A stretch of 64,000 nt of DNA from Bacteroidales bacterium UBA7258 (GCA_002472565.1 DKSK01000009.1:86002-150001), one strand, 5' to 3'; numbered from the stretch's first letter, positions 53,082 to 61,791 are shown. A program made the numbers and translations. The notes: a model not told the origin generated them from the sequence alone.

Positions 53082-53158
53082 AGGTTAATCACCATAAATT
53101 CCGTAACTTAGCAAGTGAAAAACATTGTCGAAAATGTTTGAAAAATTTTCTCGAAACC

Positions 53159-53189
53159 TTTGTTCTCTAAGGAATTTATCGTAACTTTG
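53159..53189 (+). promoter_or_regulatory. Promoter of the rplP-rplQ operon
   Basis: TTTG at 53159-53162 and a perfect TAACTTTG at 53182-53189 with 19 bases between: full consensus. It replaces read-through from rpsC, which is not possible here. The leader to rplP is about 80 bases. Confidence 0.88.
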
Positions 53190-53276
53190 CATTCCCAAAA
53201 TTGAGGTCAACTATACCCAACCGATTGATTATCAACGACTAAGGGATTTAAGAAGACAATTTAAAGTTATACAGCA

Positions 53277-53699
53277 ATGTTACAACCAAAGAGAACAAAG
53301 TACAGAAGGGAGCAGAAGAATGTCATGAAGGGCATGGCCCAGAGGGGCAACCAACTGGCATTCGGGTCTTTCGGCCTTAAAACCCTTGAGAATTGCTGGC
53401 TTACTGCGCAGCAGATTGAAGCTGCTCGTCAGGCGATATCCCGCCGCATGAACCGTGAGGGCCAGCTGTGGATCAGGATCTTCCCAGTCAAGCCATACAC
53501 CAAGAAGCCTTTGGATACCCGAATGGGTAAGGGTAAGGGAGACGTTGCAGGATATGTAGCTCCTATTACCCCGGGCCGTATCCTCTTCGAGGCTGAGGGT
53601 GTTCCTTTCGCAGTAGCGAAGGACGCTATGCGCCTGGCAGCCACGAAACTTCCGATCCATACGAAGTTCGTTGTCCGCAGGGATTACGTTGAAGAATAA
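53277..53699 (+). CDS. rplP: Ribosomal protein L16
   Basis: 140 residues. L16 helps place tRNA in the A site; PKRTKYRREQ at the start, RIFPVKPYTKKPLDTRMGKGKG in the middle and the methylatable-Arg region are typical. First gene of the second ribosomal run. Confidence 0.98.
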   Translation: MLQPKRTKYRREQKNVMKGMAQRGNQLAFGSFGLKTLENCWLTAQQIEAARQAISRRMNREGQLWIRIFPVKPYTKKPLDTRMGKGKGDVAGYVAPITPGRILFEAEGVPFAVAKDAMRLAATKLPIHTKFVVRRDYVEE

Positions 53700-53717
53700 T
53701 TTAACGGAGAGAACGAT

Positions 53718-53915
53718 ATGAAAATTACAGAAGTACGCGAAATGTCCGTTGCGGATCTGCAGGACAAGATCGGAGTAGAAAAGGCGAACCTCGACCAGAT
53801 GAGGCTCAACCACGCCGTCTCTCCAATTGAAGACACATCAAAGTTTAAGAAGGCCAGGAAGGATATCGCCCGCATGATGGAGGTCCTTGCCGAGAAACAG
53901 AAAGAACAGAAGTAA
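53718..53915 (+). CDS. rpmC: Ribosomal protein L29
   Basis: 65 residues, two helices, with the family block EDTSKFKKARKDIARMMEVL. It sits at the tunnel exit beside L23. Preceded by AACGGAGAG 10 bases before the ATG. Confidence 0.97.
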   Translation: MKITEVREMSVADLQDKIGVEKANLDQMRLNHAVSPIEDTSKFKKARKDIARMMEVLAEKQKEQK

Positions 53916-53927
53916 ACACACTGCCGT

Positions 53928-54182
53928 ATGGAAAGGAATCTTCGTAAGGAAAGAATCGGAGTAGTGGTCAGCAGCAAGATGGACAAGACCATCGTAGTGG
54001 CTGTCGAGACCAAATTCAAGCATCCTATCTATGGTAAGTTCGTCAACAAGACGACAAAGTTCTATGCCGATGACGAGAAGAACGAGTGCGGAGAGGGCGA
54101 TACCGTCCGCATCATGGAGACCCGTCCTCTGAGCAAGACCAAGAGATGGAGATTAGTTGAAATCGTAGAAAAAGCTAAGTAA
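53928..54182 (+). CDS. rpsQ: Ribosomal protein S17
   Basis: 84 residues with RKERIGVVVSSKMDKTIVVAV and ETRPLSKTKRWRLVEI, diagnostic for S17, an early-binding small-subunit protein of OB fold. Twelve bases after rpmC, two before rplN. Confidence 0.97.
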   Translation: MERNLRKERIGVVVSSKMDKTIVVAVETKFKHPIYGKFVNKTTKFYADDEKNECGEGDTVRIMETRPLSKTKRWRLVEIVEKAK

Positions 54183-54184
54183 CA

Positions 54185-54550
54185 ATGATACAGACCGAAA
54201 CACGTTTACAGGTGGCCGACAACAGCGGCGCGAAGGAAGTCCTCTGCGTCCGCGTGCTTGGAGGAACTCACCACCGTTATGCAACCGTAGGCGACAAAAT
54301 CGTAGTCGCTATCGAGAGCGCCATCCCTGGGGCTGACGCCAAGAAGGGAACAGTTTCCAAGGCTGTCGTCGTCCGTACAAAGAAGGAAGTCCGCAGACCG
54401 GACGGATCTTACATCCGTTTCGACGAGAATGCCTGCGTGCTCCTCAATAACGCGGGAGAACTCCGCGGAACACGTATCTTCGGCCCTGTGGCCAGGGAAC
54501 TTCGTGAGAATTTCATGAAGATCGTCTCGCTTGCACCGGAGGTTCTTTAA
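54185..54550 (+). CDS. rplN: Ribosomal protein L14
   Basis: 121 residues beginning MIQTETRLQVADNSGAKE and ending RELRENFMKIVSLAPEVL. L14 lies at the subunit interface and is the docking place of the RsfS silencing factor. Confidence 0.98.
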   Translation: MIQTETRLQVADNSGAKEVLCVRVLGGTHHRYATVGDKIVVAIESAIPGADAKKGTVSKAVVVRTKKEVRRPDGSYIRFDENACVLLNNAGELRGTRIFGPVARELRENFMKIVSLAPEVL

Positions 54551-54562
54551 TACATCAAGAAA

Positions 54563-54892
54563 ATGAAGAAGCTACACATAAAGAAAGGCGACAACGTCTA
54601 TGTAAACGCCGGCAATTACAAAGGCAAGGCCGGCAAGGTCCTCGAGGTTATCCCAGACAAGGACAGAGTCGTTGTCGAAGGTGTCAATATGATCAGCAAG
54701 CACACCAAACCGAATGCCAAGGCTCCTCAGGGTGGTATCATCAAGAAGGAAGCAGGCATTCACATTTCCAACGTCCAGCTGGTGGATCCAGACAGCCCTG
54801 CAAACGCACCGGCTCCTACCAAGGTCGGCTATAAGTTTGAGGATGGAAAGAAGGTCCGCGTCGCTAGAAAATCTGGTAAGGAGATCAAGTAA
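54563..54892 (+). CDS. rplX: Ribosomal protein L24
   Basis: 109 residues with the KOW motif (KKGDNVYVNAGNYKGKAGKV) and the family block VEGVNMISKHTKP. L24 starts large-subunit assembly together with L3. Confidence 0.97.
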   Translation: MKKLHIKKGDNVYVNAGNYKGKAGKVLEVIPDKDRVVVEGVNMISKHTKPNAKAPQGGIIKKEAGIHISNVQLVDPDSPANAPAPTKVGYKFEDGKKVRVARKSGKEIK

Positions 54893-54894
54893 CT

Positions 54895-55497
54895 ATGGCA
54901 AAGAAAGAAAAGAAGCAGCAGGTAGTTGAACAGACCGTTCCTGCCGGATATGTACCGACCCTCAAGAAAACTTATAAAGAGGAGATCGTACCAGCCCTCG
55001 TGAAGCAGTTCGGCTACACGACCGTGATGCAGTGCCCTAAGCTCGTAAAGATCACCATCAATGAGGGTGTCGGCGAGGCTACCAACGACAAAAAGTTCGT
55101 TGAGGACGCCGCCGCAGAGCTTTCACTCATCGCCGGCCAGAAGGCCGTCGTAACCTTGTCAAGGAAGGATATCTCCAACTTCCACCTTCGTAAGAAGATG
55201 CCTATCGGAGTCATGGTGACCCTCCGTAGTGTAAAGATGTATGAGTTCCTCGAGAGGCTCATCAGGGTTTCCCTCCCTCGTATCCGCGACTTCAACGGAG
55301 TTTCCGAGAAGCTTGACGGCAACGGTAACTACACTCTCGGTATCAAGGAACAGATTATCTTCCCTGAGATCGACATGGACAAGAACCCTAAGGTACATGG
55401 CATGGAAATCACCTTCGTGACCACCGCCAAGTCTGACGAAGAGGCTTACGCTCTTCTCAAGGCTTTCGGCCTGCCTTTCAAGAAACACAATAACTAA
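54895..55497 (+). CDS. rplE: Ribosomal protein L5
   Basis: 200 residues, about 15-20 longer than most L5 because of a Lys-rich N-terminal addition (MAKKEKKQQVVEQTV). The core (NEGVGEA, KMPIGVMVTLR, RIRDFNGV) is normal. L5 binds 5S rRNA. Confidence 0.97.
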   Translation: MAKKEKKQQVVEQTVPAGYVPTLKKTYKEEIVPALVKQFGYTTVMQCPKLVKITINEGVGEATNDKKFVEDAAAELSLIAGQKAVVTLSRKDISNFHLRKKMPIGVMVTLRSVKMYEFLERLIRVSLPRIRDFNGVSEKLDGNGNYTLGIKEQIIFPEIDMDKNPKVHGMEITFVTTAKSDEEAYALLKAFGLPFKKHNN

Positions 55498-55508
55498 AGC
55501 GATATAAC

Positions 55509-55778
55509 ATGGCAAAAGAATCAATGAAAGCCCGCGAGGTCAAGCGCGAGAAGTTAGTTGCTAAATATGCCGCGAAGCGCAAGGCTCTCAAGGAGGCCGG
55601 CGACTGGGCAGCTCTCGACAAGCTCCCTAAGAACGCTTCTCCTGTACGCCTTCACAATCGCTGCAGCCTGACTGGTCGTCCAAGGGGCTATATGCGTGAA
55701 TTCGGACTCAGCCGTATTCAGTTCCGTGAGATGGCGGCATCCGGACTCATCCCTGGCGTCAAGAAGGCAAGCTGGTAA
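55509..55778 (+). CDS. rpsN: Ribosomal protein S14, zinc-free type
   Basis: 89 residues, the long form without the CxxC zinc pairs (CSLTGRPRGYMREFGLSR has only one Cys). S14 lies in the head of the small subunit. It is followed by an unusually long gap before rpsH. Confidence 0.97.
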   Translation: MAKESMKAREVKREKLVAKYAAKRKALKEAGDWAALDKLPKNASPVRLHNRCSLTGRPRGYMREFGLSRIQFREMAASGLIPGVKKASW

Positions 55779-55875
55779 CAGAGAATCTGCCATGGCCGGG
55801 AGGCCGTGGACGCAAATAATTTATTAACAATCGGATATCGGGCGCCATGGGCGTCGTATCAAAACAAAAAACAAA
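55779..55875 (+). promoter_or_regulatory. rpsN-rpsH gap with two possible hairpins
   Basis: In a cluster where gaps are 2-25 bases this one is 97. CCATGGCC/GGCCGTGG (about 55790-55809) can form an 8-bp stem with one G-T, and GATATCGGGCGCC with GGCGTCGTATC (about 55833-55859) a second, imperfect one. A control site for S8, which regulates this operon in E. coli, is possible but not shown. Confidence 0.4.
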
Positions 55876-56271
55876 ATGACTGATCCAATTGCAGATTTTC
55901 TCACAAGGATCCGCAACGGCTACAGTGCCGGAAAGAAGGTCGTAGAGGTTCCATCTTCCAAGATGAAGCTCGCCATGACCAAGATCCTGTGCGAGAAGGG
56001 CTATATCCTCACCTACAAGCTGGTCGAGGGCAAGCCTTACGACACGATTAAAATCGCGCTTAAGTATCACCCGCAGACTAAGCAGCCGGCTATCAAGGGC
56101 ATCGAGAGAGTCTCTACCCCTGGTCTGAGAAAGTATTCCGACGTGAAGGACATGCCGAGAGTACTCAACGGACTCGGGATCGCCATCATTTCTACCTCCA
56201 AGGGAATCATCACCGACAAGGAAGCCAAGGAGCAGAATGTCGGAGGAGAGGTTCTTTGCTTTGTCTACTAA
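55876..56271 (+). CDS. rpsH: Ribosomal protein S8
   Basis: 131 residues, beginning MTDPIADFLTRIRNGY and ending QNVGGEVLCFVY. S8 binds helix 21 of 16S rRNA and in E. coli represses the spc operon by binding a like structure in mRNA. The preceding gap with hairpins makes a similar control conceivable. Confidence 0.98.
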   Translation: MTDPIADFLTRIRNGYSAGKKVVEVPSSKMKLAMTKILCEKGYILTYKLVEGKPYDTIKIALKYHPQTKQPAIKGIERVSTPGLRKYSDVKDMPRVLNGLGIAIISTSKGIITDKEAKEQNVGGEVLCFVY

Positions 56272-56289
56272 TATTAGGAGGACCTGAAT

Positions 56290-56880
56290 ATGGCAAAAGA
56301 AGTAAAACTCTCAAGAATAGGAAAGCTTCCGGTAGAGATTCCTGCCGGCGTCACCGTGACCGTCAGTGATGACAACACCGTGACCGTAAAAGGACCTAAG
56401 GGCGAGCTTTCACAGAAGGTAGATCCTTCAATTACACTCAAGATCGAGAACGGAAAGATTGAGTTCGGCGTCAACGAAAATTCCAACGTAGACTATAAGC
56501 AGAAGGGCGCATTCCACGGTCTGTACCGCGCGCTCGTCCACAATATGGTCACCGGAGTCTCCAAGGGCTTCGAGATCCGTCAGGAGCTGGTCGGAGTCGG
56601 CTACCGTGTAGCGGTCCAGGGACAGGTTCTCACCTTCTCTCTCGGATACTCCCACGAAATTCAGCTTATGCTCCCTGCCGAGGTCAAGGCCGAGGCTGCT
56701 GAGGTTAAGAAGGGAGAGAATCCGGTTCTCATCCTCAGGAGCGCAGACAAGCAGCTTCTCGGAGAGGTTGCGGCCAAGATCCGTTCATTCCGCAGGCCTG
56801 AGCCATACAAGGGCAAGGGTATCAAGTTCGTCGGCGAGCAGCTCCGCCGCAAGGCAGGCAAGACCGCCGCAGCTAAATAA
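56290..56880 (+). CDS. rplF: Ribosomal protein L6
   Basis: 196 residues, slightly longer than usual (about 180) with an Ala/Lys C-terminal end. Two L6 repeats; RRPEPYKGKGIKFVGE is diagnostic. A clear AGGAGG (56276-56281) lies nine bases before the ATG. Confidence 0.98.
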   Translation: MAKEVKLSRIGKLPVEIPAGVTVTVSDDNTVTVKGPKGELSQKVDPSITLKIENGKIEFGVNENSNVDYKQKGAFHGLYRALVHNMVTGVSKGFEIRQELVGVGYRVAVQGQVLTFSLGYSHEIQLMLPAEVKAEAAEVKKGENPVLILRSADKQLLGEVAAKIRSFRRPEPYKGKGIKFVGEQLRRKAGKTAAAK

Positions 56881-56897
56881 ATCAGGAGGAAAGAATT

Positions 56898-57260
56898 ATG
56901 GCATTGACTAAAATAGAAAGAAGAAGAAGGATCCACTACCGTATCCGCAAGCATGTCAGCGGCACCGCCGAGAAGCCGAGGATGGTCGTATTCCGCAGCA
57001 ACAAGCAGATTTACGTTCAGCTGGTAGATGACCTCAAGGGCAACACTCTCGTAGCCGCCGCGTCCAACGACAAGGAGCTCGCCGCAGAGTGCAAGGGCAA
57101 GGCCGGAAAAGAGGCCGCCGCGATCGTAGGCAAGGCTATCGCCAAGCGCGCGATTGAAAAGGGCATTTCCGAAGTCGCTTTCGACCGTGGAGGATATCTC
57201 TATCACGGCAGGGTTCAGAGTCTGGCAGATGCTGCCCGCGAAGGTGGCCTTAAATTCTAA
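56898..57260 (+). CDS. rplR: Ribosomal protein L18
   Basis: 120 residues with RRIHYRIRKHVSGTAEKPR and FDRGGYLYHGRVQSLADAAREGGL. Binds 5S rRNA with L5. AGGAGGA precedes the ATG by seven bases. Confidence 0.98.
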   Translation: MALTKIERRRRIHYRIRKHVSGTAEKPRMVVFRSNKQIYVQLVDDLKGNTLVAAASNDKELAAECKGKAGKEAAAIVGKAIAKRAIEKGISEVAFDRGGYLYHGRVQSLADAAREGGLKF

Positions 57261-57269
57261 ACAGGGACT

Positions 57270-57788
57270 ATGGCAAATACAAATCTTAAAAGAGTAAGAA
57301 CGTCTGACCTTGAGCTCAAGGACAGGCTCGTAGCCATCAACAGGGTGACCAAGGTCACCAAAGGTGGCCGTCATTTCCGTTTCGCGGCCATCGTGGTCGT
57401 AGGAGACGAGAACGGCGTTGTGGGATATGGCCTGGGCAAGGCCAACGAGGTTACTGCGGCCATCCAGAAGGGAACTGAGGATGCCAAGAAGAACCTTGTC
57501 AAGATCCCTGTCATCAACAAGACCATTCCTCATGAGCAGGAGAGCAAGTTCGGCGGAGCGAAGGTGTTCATGAAGCCAGCGGCCCCTGGAACAGGAGTAA
57601 AGGCCGGCGGTGCCATGCGTGCCGTTTTCGAGTCCGTGGGAGTGCAGAACGTCCTCGCGAAGTCCAGAGGTTCATCCAATCCTCACAACCTCGTGAAGGC
57701 TACTATCGCCGCCCTTACCGAGATGCGTGACGCCTACACCGTAGCAGGCCTGCGCGGAGTATCCATGAGCAAGGTATTTAACGGATAG
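57270..57788 (+). CDS. rpsE: Ribosomal protein S5
   Basis: 172 residues; KDRLVAINRVTKVTKGGR is the RNA-binding part (site of spectinomycin resistance changes) and KSRGSSNPHNLVKATIAAL the C-terminal domain. Helps keep decoding accurate. Confidence 0.98.
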   Translation: MANTNLKRVRTSDLELKDRLVAINRVTKVTKGGRHFRFAAIVVVGDENGVVGYGLGKANEVTAAIQKGTEDAKKNLVKIPVINKTIPHEQESKFGGAKVFMKPAAPGTGVKAGGAMRAVFESVGVQNVLAKSRGSSNPHNLVKATIAALTEMRDAYTVAGLRGVSMSKVFNG

Positions 57789-57799
57789 GAGAAGAAGCC

Positions 57800-57979
57800 A
57801 TGGCAAAATACAAGATTACACTCAGACTGAGCAAGAGCGGCGCTACCAAGAGGCAGATCGCCAACCTCACCTCGCTCGGACTTCATAAGGTAAACCAGAC
57901 CGTAGAGGTCGAGAAGAATCCGGTTACCACCGGCATGCTTCTGAAGGTTCAGCACCTCGTCAACTGCGAGGAAATCTAA
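57800..57979 (+). CDS. rpmD: Ribosomal protein L30
   Basis: 59 residues (MAKYKITLRLSKSGATK at the start, TTGMLLKVQHLVNCEEI at the end). Small large-subunit protein, present in its normal place between rpsE and rplO. GGATAGGAGAAG precedes the ATG. Confidence 0.97.
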   Translation: MAKYKITLRLSKSGATKRQIANLTSLGLHKVNQTVEVEKNPVTTGMLLKVQHLVNCEEI

Positions 57980-57997
57980 AATCAGGAGGAATTTGAG

Positions 57998-58453
57998 ATG
58001 AAACTTAATAATCTTAAACCGGCACCGGGAACTACCAAGAACCCAAAGAAGCGCCTCGGCCGCGGCCAGGGCTCAGGAAAGGGCGGCACATCTACCCGTG
58101 GTAACAAGGGAGCGCAGGCCCGTTCAGGCTATGAGCACAAGATCGGTTTCGAAGGCGGCCAGATGCCTCTCCAGAGGAGGCTGCCTAAGAACGGATTCAA
58201 GAATCCTACCAGGGTTGAGTACCAGGCGGTAAACGTCTCCGCTCTCCAGAAACTTGCGCAGGAGAAGAATCTCAGCGCCATCACGCTCGAGAATCTCTAT
58301 GAAGCAAGGCTTGCCAAGCCGTCTGACCTCGTGAAGGTCCTCGGCAATGGTGAGCTCAAGGCAAAGATCGACGTCACCGCTGACGCTTTCTCGAAGTCTG
58401 CGATTCAGAAGATCGAGGCTGCGGGCGGCAAGGCGATAATCGCTGAAGAGTAG
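57998..58453 (+). CDS. rplO: Ribosomal protein L15
   Basis: 151 residues. The basic, Gly-rich N-terminus (RLGRGQGSGKGGTSTRGNKG) threads into 23S rRNA. A strong AGGAGGA lies seven bases before the ATG. secY follows two bases after the stop. Confidence 0.98.
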   Translation: MKLNNLKPAPGTTKNPKKRLGRGQGSGKGGTSTRGNKGAQARSGYEHKIGFEGGQMPLQRRLPKNGFKNPTRVEYQAVNVSALQKLAQEKNLSAITLENLYEARLAKPSDLVKVLGNGELKAKIDVTADAFSKSAIQKIEAAGGKAIIAEE

Positions 58454-58455
58454 TC

Positions 58456-59793
58456 ATGAAGAAATTTATTGAGACAATAAAGAACATCTTCAAGATCGAA
58501 GAGTTGAGGAAGAGGCTTGTATACACCCTCCTCCTCATTCTCGTCTACCGACTCGGCTGCTTCATCGTCATCCCTGGCATTGACGCAACCATGCTGGCCA
58601 GCCTTCAGGACAAGACTTCAACCGGCCTCGTCGGCCTCTTGAACATGTTCTCCGGCGGTGCCTTCGGTAACGCTTCGGTTTTCGCGCTCGGAGTGATGCC
58701 GTACATCTCGGCATCCATCGTTGTCCAGCTTCTGGGCATGTTCGTCCCTTACTTCAGAAAACTCCAGATGGAGGGCGAGAGCGGCCGTAGGAGAATCAAC
58801 CAGATCACCAGGTACCTCACCATCGTGATTCTGGCCATACAGTGTCCTGCCTACATGGCTGCCGTTCACAACCAGATCCCTGGCACCGCCTTCGTTGCCG
58901 TCAACCAGCTCGGCTGGAGCAACTTCGTCTTCAACATCGTCTGCACCATCATCCTGATGGCAGGCTCCATGTTCGTGATGTGGCTCGGCGAGAGGATCAC
59001 CGACAGGGGTATCGGCAATGGTATCTCCCTGCTCATCATGATCGGTATCGTTGCCCGTCTGCCTTACGCCCTCGTGGCTGAAGTCGGTGAGAAGCTTACC
59101 ACCAACAACGGCGGACTTCTCCTTCTCATCGTCGAGTTCATCGTCCTCTTCTTCGTCTTCGTGGCGGCCATCGCCCTCACCCAGGGTGTGAGAAGGGTTC
59201 CTGTGAACTACGCGAAGAGGATTGTAGGCAACAAGCAGTACGGCGGAGTCCGTCAGTACATCCCTCTGAAGATCAACGCCGCGGGTGTGATGCCTATCAT
59301 TTTCGCACAGGCAATCATGCTCTTCCCGCTCCTCTTCTCCCGTTGGGATGCGACCCGTGGACTTGCGGCTACCATGAGCAATTATACCGGATTCTGGTAT
59401 AACGCCATATTTTTCATCTTCGTTGTCATCTTCACCTATTTCTACACCGCAGTCACCGTCAACCCGACCATGATCGCGGAGGATATGAAGAAGAACGGAG
59501 GTTTCATTCCAGGAGTAAAACCAGGAAAGAAGACGGTCGATTATCTTGACAGCATTATGTCCAAGGTGACCCTCCCTGGTTCCATTTTCCTTGGTCTCAT
59601 TTCGATATTCCCGGCCTTCGCGATGATCGCCGGAGTATCCGACCAGTTCGCAAGTTTCTACGGCGGAACTTCGCTGCTGATTCTTGTGGGCGTCGTACTT
59701 GATACCCTTCAGCAGATAGAGAGCTATCTGCTCATGCGCCACTACGACGGTCTGATGAAGACCGGCCGCCTTAGCGGGCGTTCGGGAATGTAA
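58456..59793 (+). CDS. secY: Protein translocase subunit SecY
   Basis: 445 residues with ten membrane spans; forms the pore for export and membrane insertion with SecE and SecG. Typical blocks are VLAIQCPAYMA, the cytoplasmic loop QGVRRVPVNYAKR and the C-terminal TLQQIESYLLMRHYDGLMK. Placed after rplO as usual; adk is not present behind it. Confidence 0.97.
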   Translation: MKKFIETIKNIFKIEELRKRLVYTLLLILVYRLGCFIVIPGIDATMLASLQDKTSTGLVGLLNMFSGGAFGNASVFALGVMPYISASIVVQLLGMFVPYFRKLQMEGESGRRRINQITRYLTIVILAIQCPAYMAAVHNQIPGTAFVAVNQLGWSNFVFNIVCTIILMAGSMFVMWLGERITDRGIGNGISLLIMIGIVARLPYALVAEVGEKLTTNNGGLLLLIVEFIVLFFVFVAAIALTQGVRRVPVNYAKRIVGNKQYGGVRQYIPLKINAAGVMPIIFAQAIMLFPLLFSRWDATRGLAATMSNYTGFWYNAIFFIFVVIFTYFYTAVTVNPTMIAEDMKKNGGFIPGVKPGKKTVDYLDSIMSKVTLPGSIFLGLISIFPAFAMIAGVSDQFASFYGGTSLLILVGVVLDTLQQIESYLLMRHYDGLMKTGRLSGRSGM

Positions 59794-59817
59794 TTGTTTG
59801 AATGTACGCAAAGCGAG

Positions 59818-60597
59818 ATGGTAAAGCCAAGAACCGAAGAAGAAATTGAGCTGCTCCGTGAGAACGGAGAGATAGTGTCGAAGACACTGGCTGAAGTCGG
59901 AAGACATGTCGCCCCAGGTGTGACAACCAAAGAGTTGGATAGGGTGGCTGAGACTTTCATCCGTGATCACGGCGCCGTGCCTAACTTCCTTGGATATGAC
60001 GGCTACCCTGCGGCTATCTGCGCCTCTGTTAACGATGTGGTTGTCCATGGATTTCCATCGGACTATGTGCTCAAGGAGGGAGACATCGTCTCCATCGATC
60101 TCGGCACATTGTACAAGGGCTACAACGGTGACTCCTGCTACACCTTCCCTGTCGGGGAGGTGGACGCGGAGACCCGCAAGCTCCTTGACGTCACCAAGGC
60201 ATCGCTCTACAAAGGCATAGAACAGGCTGTGGCGGGCAAAAGGACTGGCGATATCGGACACGCGGTACAGACGTACGCCGAGTCATTCGGATTCTCTGTC
60301 GTCCGTGAATTGGAAGGACATGGAATCGGAACCGATATGCACGAGGAGCCTGGAGTCCCTAATTACGGACGCCAGGGCCACGGAGCGAGGCTCCTTGACG
60401 GAATGACCATATGCATAGAGCCGATGATCAACGCGGGAGTCCGCGGCGTGTACCTTGCAAGAAACGGTTGGGCAGTGCACACGGCAGATCACAAGAAGGC
60501 CGCGCATTTCGAGCTTACGGTTGTTGTCCGTCGCGATAAGGCTGAGCAGCTGTCGACCTTTGACTACATTGAGAAGGACCCGGACATCAAGTTTTAA
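59818..60597 (+). CDS. map: Methionine aminopeptidase, type I
   Basis: 259 residues from ATG 59818 (a TTG at 59794 directly behind secY is a weaker start). Removes the N-terminal Met from new proteins. The metal ligands lie in SIDLGTLYKGYNGDSC, GHGIGTDMHEEP and ICIEPM. Confidence 0.96.
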   Translation: MVKPRTEEEIELLRENGEIVSKTLAEVGRHVAPGVTTKELDRVAETFIRDHGAVPNFLGYDGYPAAICASVNDVVVHGFPSDYVLKEGDIVSIDLGTLYKGYNGDSCYTFPVGEVDAETRKLLDVTKASLYKGIEQAVAGKRTGDIGHAVQTYAESFGFSVVRELEGHGIGTDMHEEPGVPNYGRQGHGARLLDGMTICIEPMINAGVRGVYLARNGWAVHTADHKKAAHFELTVVVRRDKAEQLSTFDYIEKDPDIKF

Positions 60598-60608
60598 AGC
60601 GATATCAT

Positions 60609-60827
60609 ATGAGTAAGCAAGCAGCAATCGAGCAGGACGGGACAATAGTCGAGACCCTCCCTAATGCAATGTTCAAAGTTGAGTTGGAGAATGGTCACGT
60701 CATCCTCTGCCACATCTCGGGAAAGATGCGTCAGAATTTTATCCACATCCTCCTCGGCGACAAAGTGAAGGTTGAGATGTCGCCGTATGACCTGACAAAG
60801 GGCAGGATTTCCTTCAGATACAAATAA
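60609..60827 (+). CDS. infA: Translation initiation factor IF-1
   Basis: 72 residues, an OB-fold protein: MSKQAAIEQDGTIVETLPN at the start and KVKVEMSPYDLTKGRI at the end. Binds the A site during initiation. Eleven bases after map. Confidence 0.97.
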   Translation: MSKQAAIEQDGTIVETLPNAMFKVELENGHVILCHISGKMRQNFIHILLGDKVKVEMSPYDLTKGRISFRYK

Positions 60828-60839
60828 AAATCAAACGAT

Positions 60840-60956
60840 ATGAAAGTCAAAACATCCATCAAGAAGCGCAGCGCCGATTGCAAGATCGTCAGGCGTAAAG
60901 GACGTCTCTACGTCATCTGCAAGAAGAATCCTAAGTTCAAGATGCGCCAGGGATAA
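60840..60956 (+). CDS. rpmJ: Ribosomal protein L36
   Basis: 38 residues starting MKVKTSIKKRSADCKIV. Of the classic C-C-C-H zinc site only Cys14 and Cys27 remain (Ser at 11, Lys at 32), so zinc is probably not held, as in other Bacteroidota. Lies 12 bases behind infA. Confidence 0.96.
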   Translation: MKVKTSIKKRSADCKIVRRKGRLYVICKKNPKFKMRQG

Positions 60957-60990
60957 CGTTCAGTTGTAAAATAAAAAGTCAAAATAGAAT

Positions 60991-61368
60991 ATGGCAAGAA
61001 TAGCCGGTGTTGATTTACCGAACAACAAAAGAGGAGAGATAGGCCTTACCTATATCTTCGGAATCGGCCGCTCGTCTGCGAGGAAAATTCTCGATGAGTG
61101 CGGCATCGATTACGACATCAAGGTCAGCGACTGGAATGACGAGCAGATCTCCAAGATCCGTTCCATCATCGCCCAGGAATTTAAGATCGAGGGCGAGCTA
61201 CGTACCGCTGTCCAGATGAATATCAAACGTCTTATGGATATCGGTTGCTACAGAGGCATCCGTCATCGTCTCGGACTCCCTGTCCGCGGCCAGCGCACCA
61301 AGAACAACGCACGCACCAGGAAGGGTAAGAAGAAGACAGTTGCGAACAAGAAGAAGGCGACCAAGTAA
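60991..61368 (+). CDS. rpsM: Ribosomal protein S13
   Basis: 125 residues: MARIAGVDLPNNKRGEIGL, then RHRLGLPVRGQRTKNNART. Lies in the small-subunit head and makes the bridge to L5. The 34-base gap from rpmJ holds no promoter that I can support. Confidence 0.98.
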   Translation: MARIAGVDLPNNKRGEIGLTYIFGIGRSSARKILDECGIDYDIKVSDWNDEQISKIRSIIAQEFKIEGELRTAVQMNIKRLMDIGCYRGIRHRLGLPVRGQRTKNNARTRKGKKKTVANKKKATK

Positions 61369-61381
61369 ATCCTGATGAACT

Positions 61382-61771
61382 ATGGCAAAGAAAACTACAA
61401 CAGCAAAGAAGAGAGTCGTTAAGGTAGAGGCTGTGGGCGAAGCTCATATCACCTCGACCTTCAACAACATCATCGTCGCCCTCACCAACAACCAGGGCCA
61501 GGTTATCAGCTGGTCTTCGGCCGGAAAGGGCGGATTCAGGGGTTCCAAGAAGAACACCCCTTATGCCGCGCAGGTGGCTGCAGAAGATGCATCCAAGACG
61601 GCCTATGACGCGGGTCTCCGCAAGGTAAAGGCCTATGTCAAAGGTCCGGGTGCGGGCCGTGAGTCCGCCATCAGGTCTATCAGCAACTCCGGTATCGAAG
61701 TCACCGAGATCATCGATGTCACCCCTATGCCGCACAATGGTTGCCGTCCTAAGGGCCGTCGTAAGGTTTAA
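61382..61771 (+). CDS. rpsK: Ribosomal protein S11
   Basis: 129 residues with AHITSTFNNIIVALTNNQG and TPMPHNGCRPKGRRKV. Lies on the platform of the small subunit near the exit of mRNA. Confidence 0.98.
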   Translation: MAKKTTTAKKRVVKVEAVGEAHITSTFNNIIVALTNNQGQVISWSSAGKGGFRGSKKNTPYAAQVAAEDASKTAYDAGLRKVKAYVKGPGAGRESAIRSISNSGIEVTEIIDVTPMPHNGCRPKGRRKV

Positions 61772-61791
61772 CAAATTAAAGATCGATTACT

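Noticed and set aside
58618..60261. 547-codon minus-strand open frame opposite secY and map
   Set aside because: Antisense to two essential genes; His/Asp-rich composition is that of a reversed membrane protein, not a real protein.
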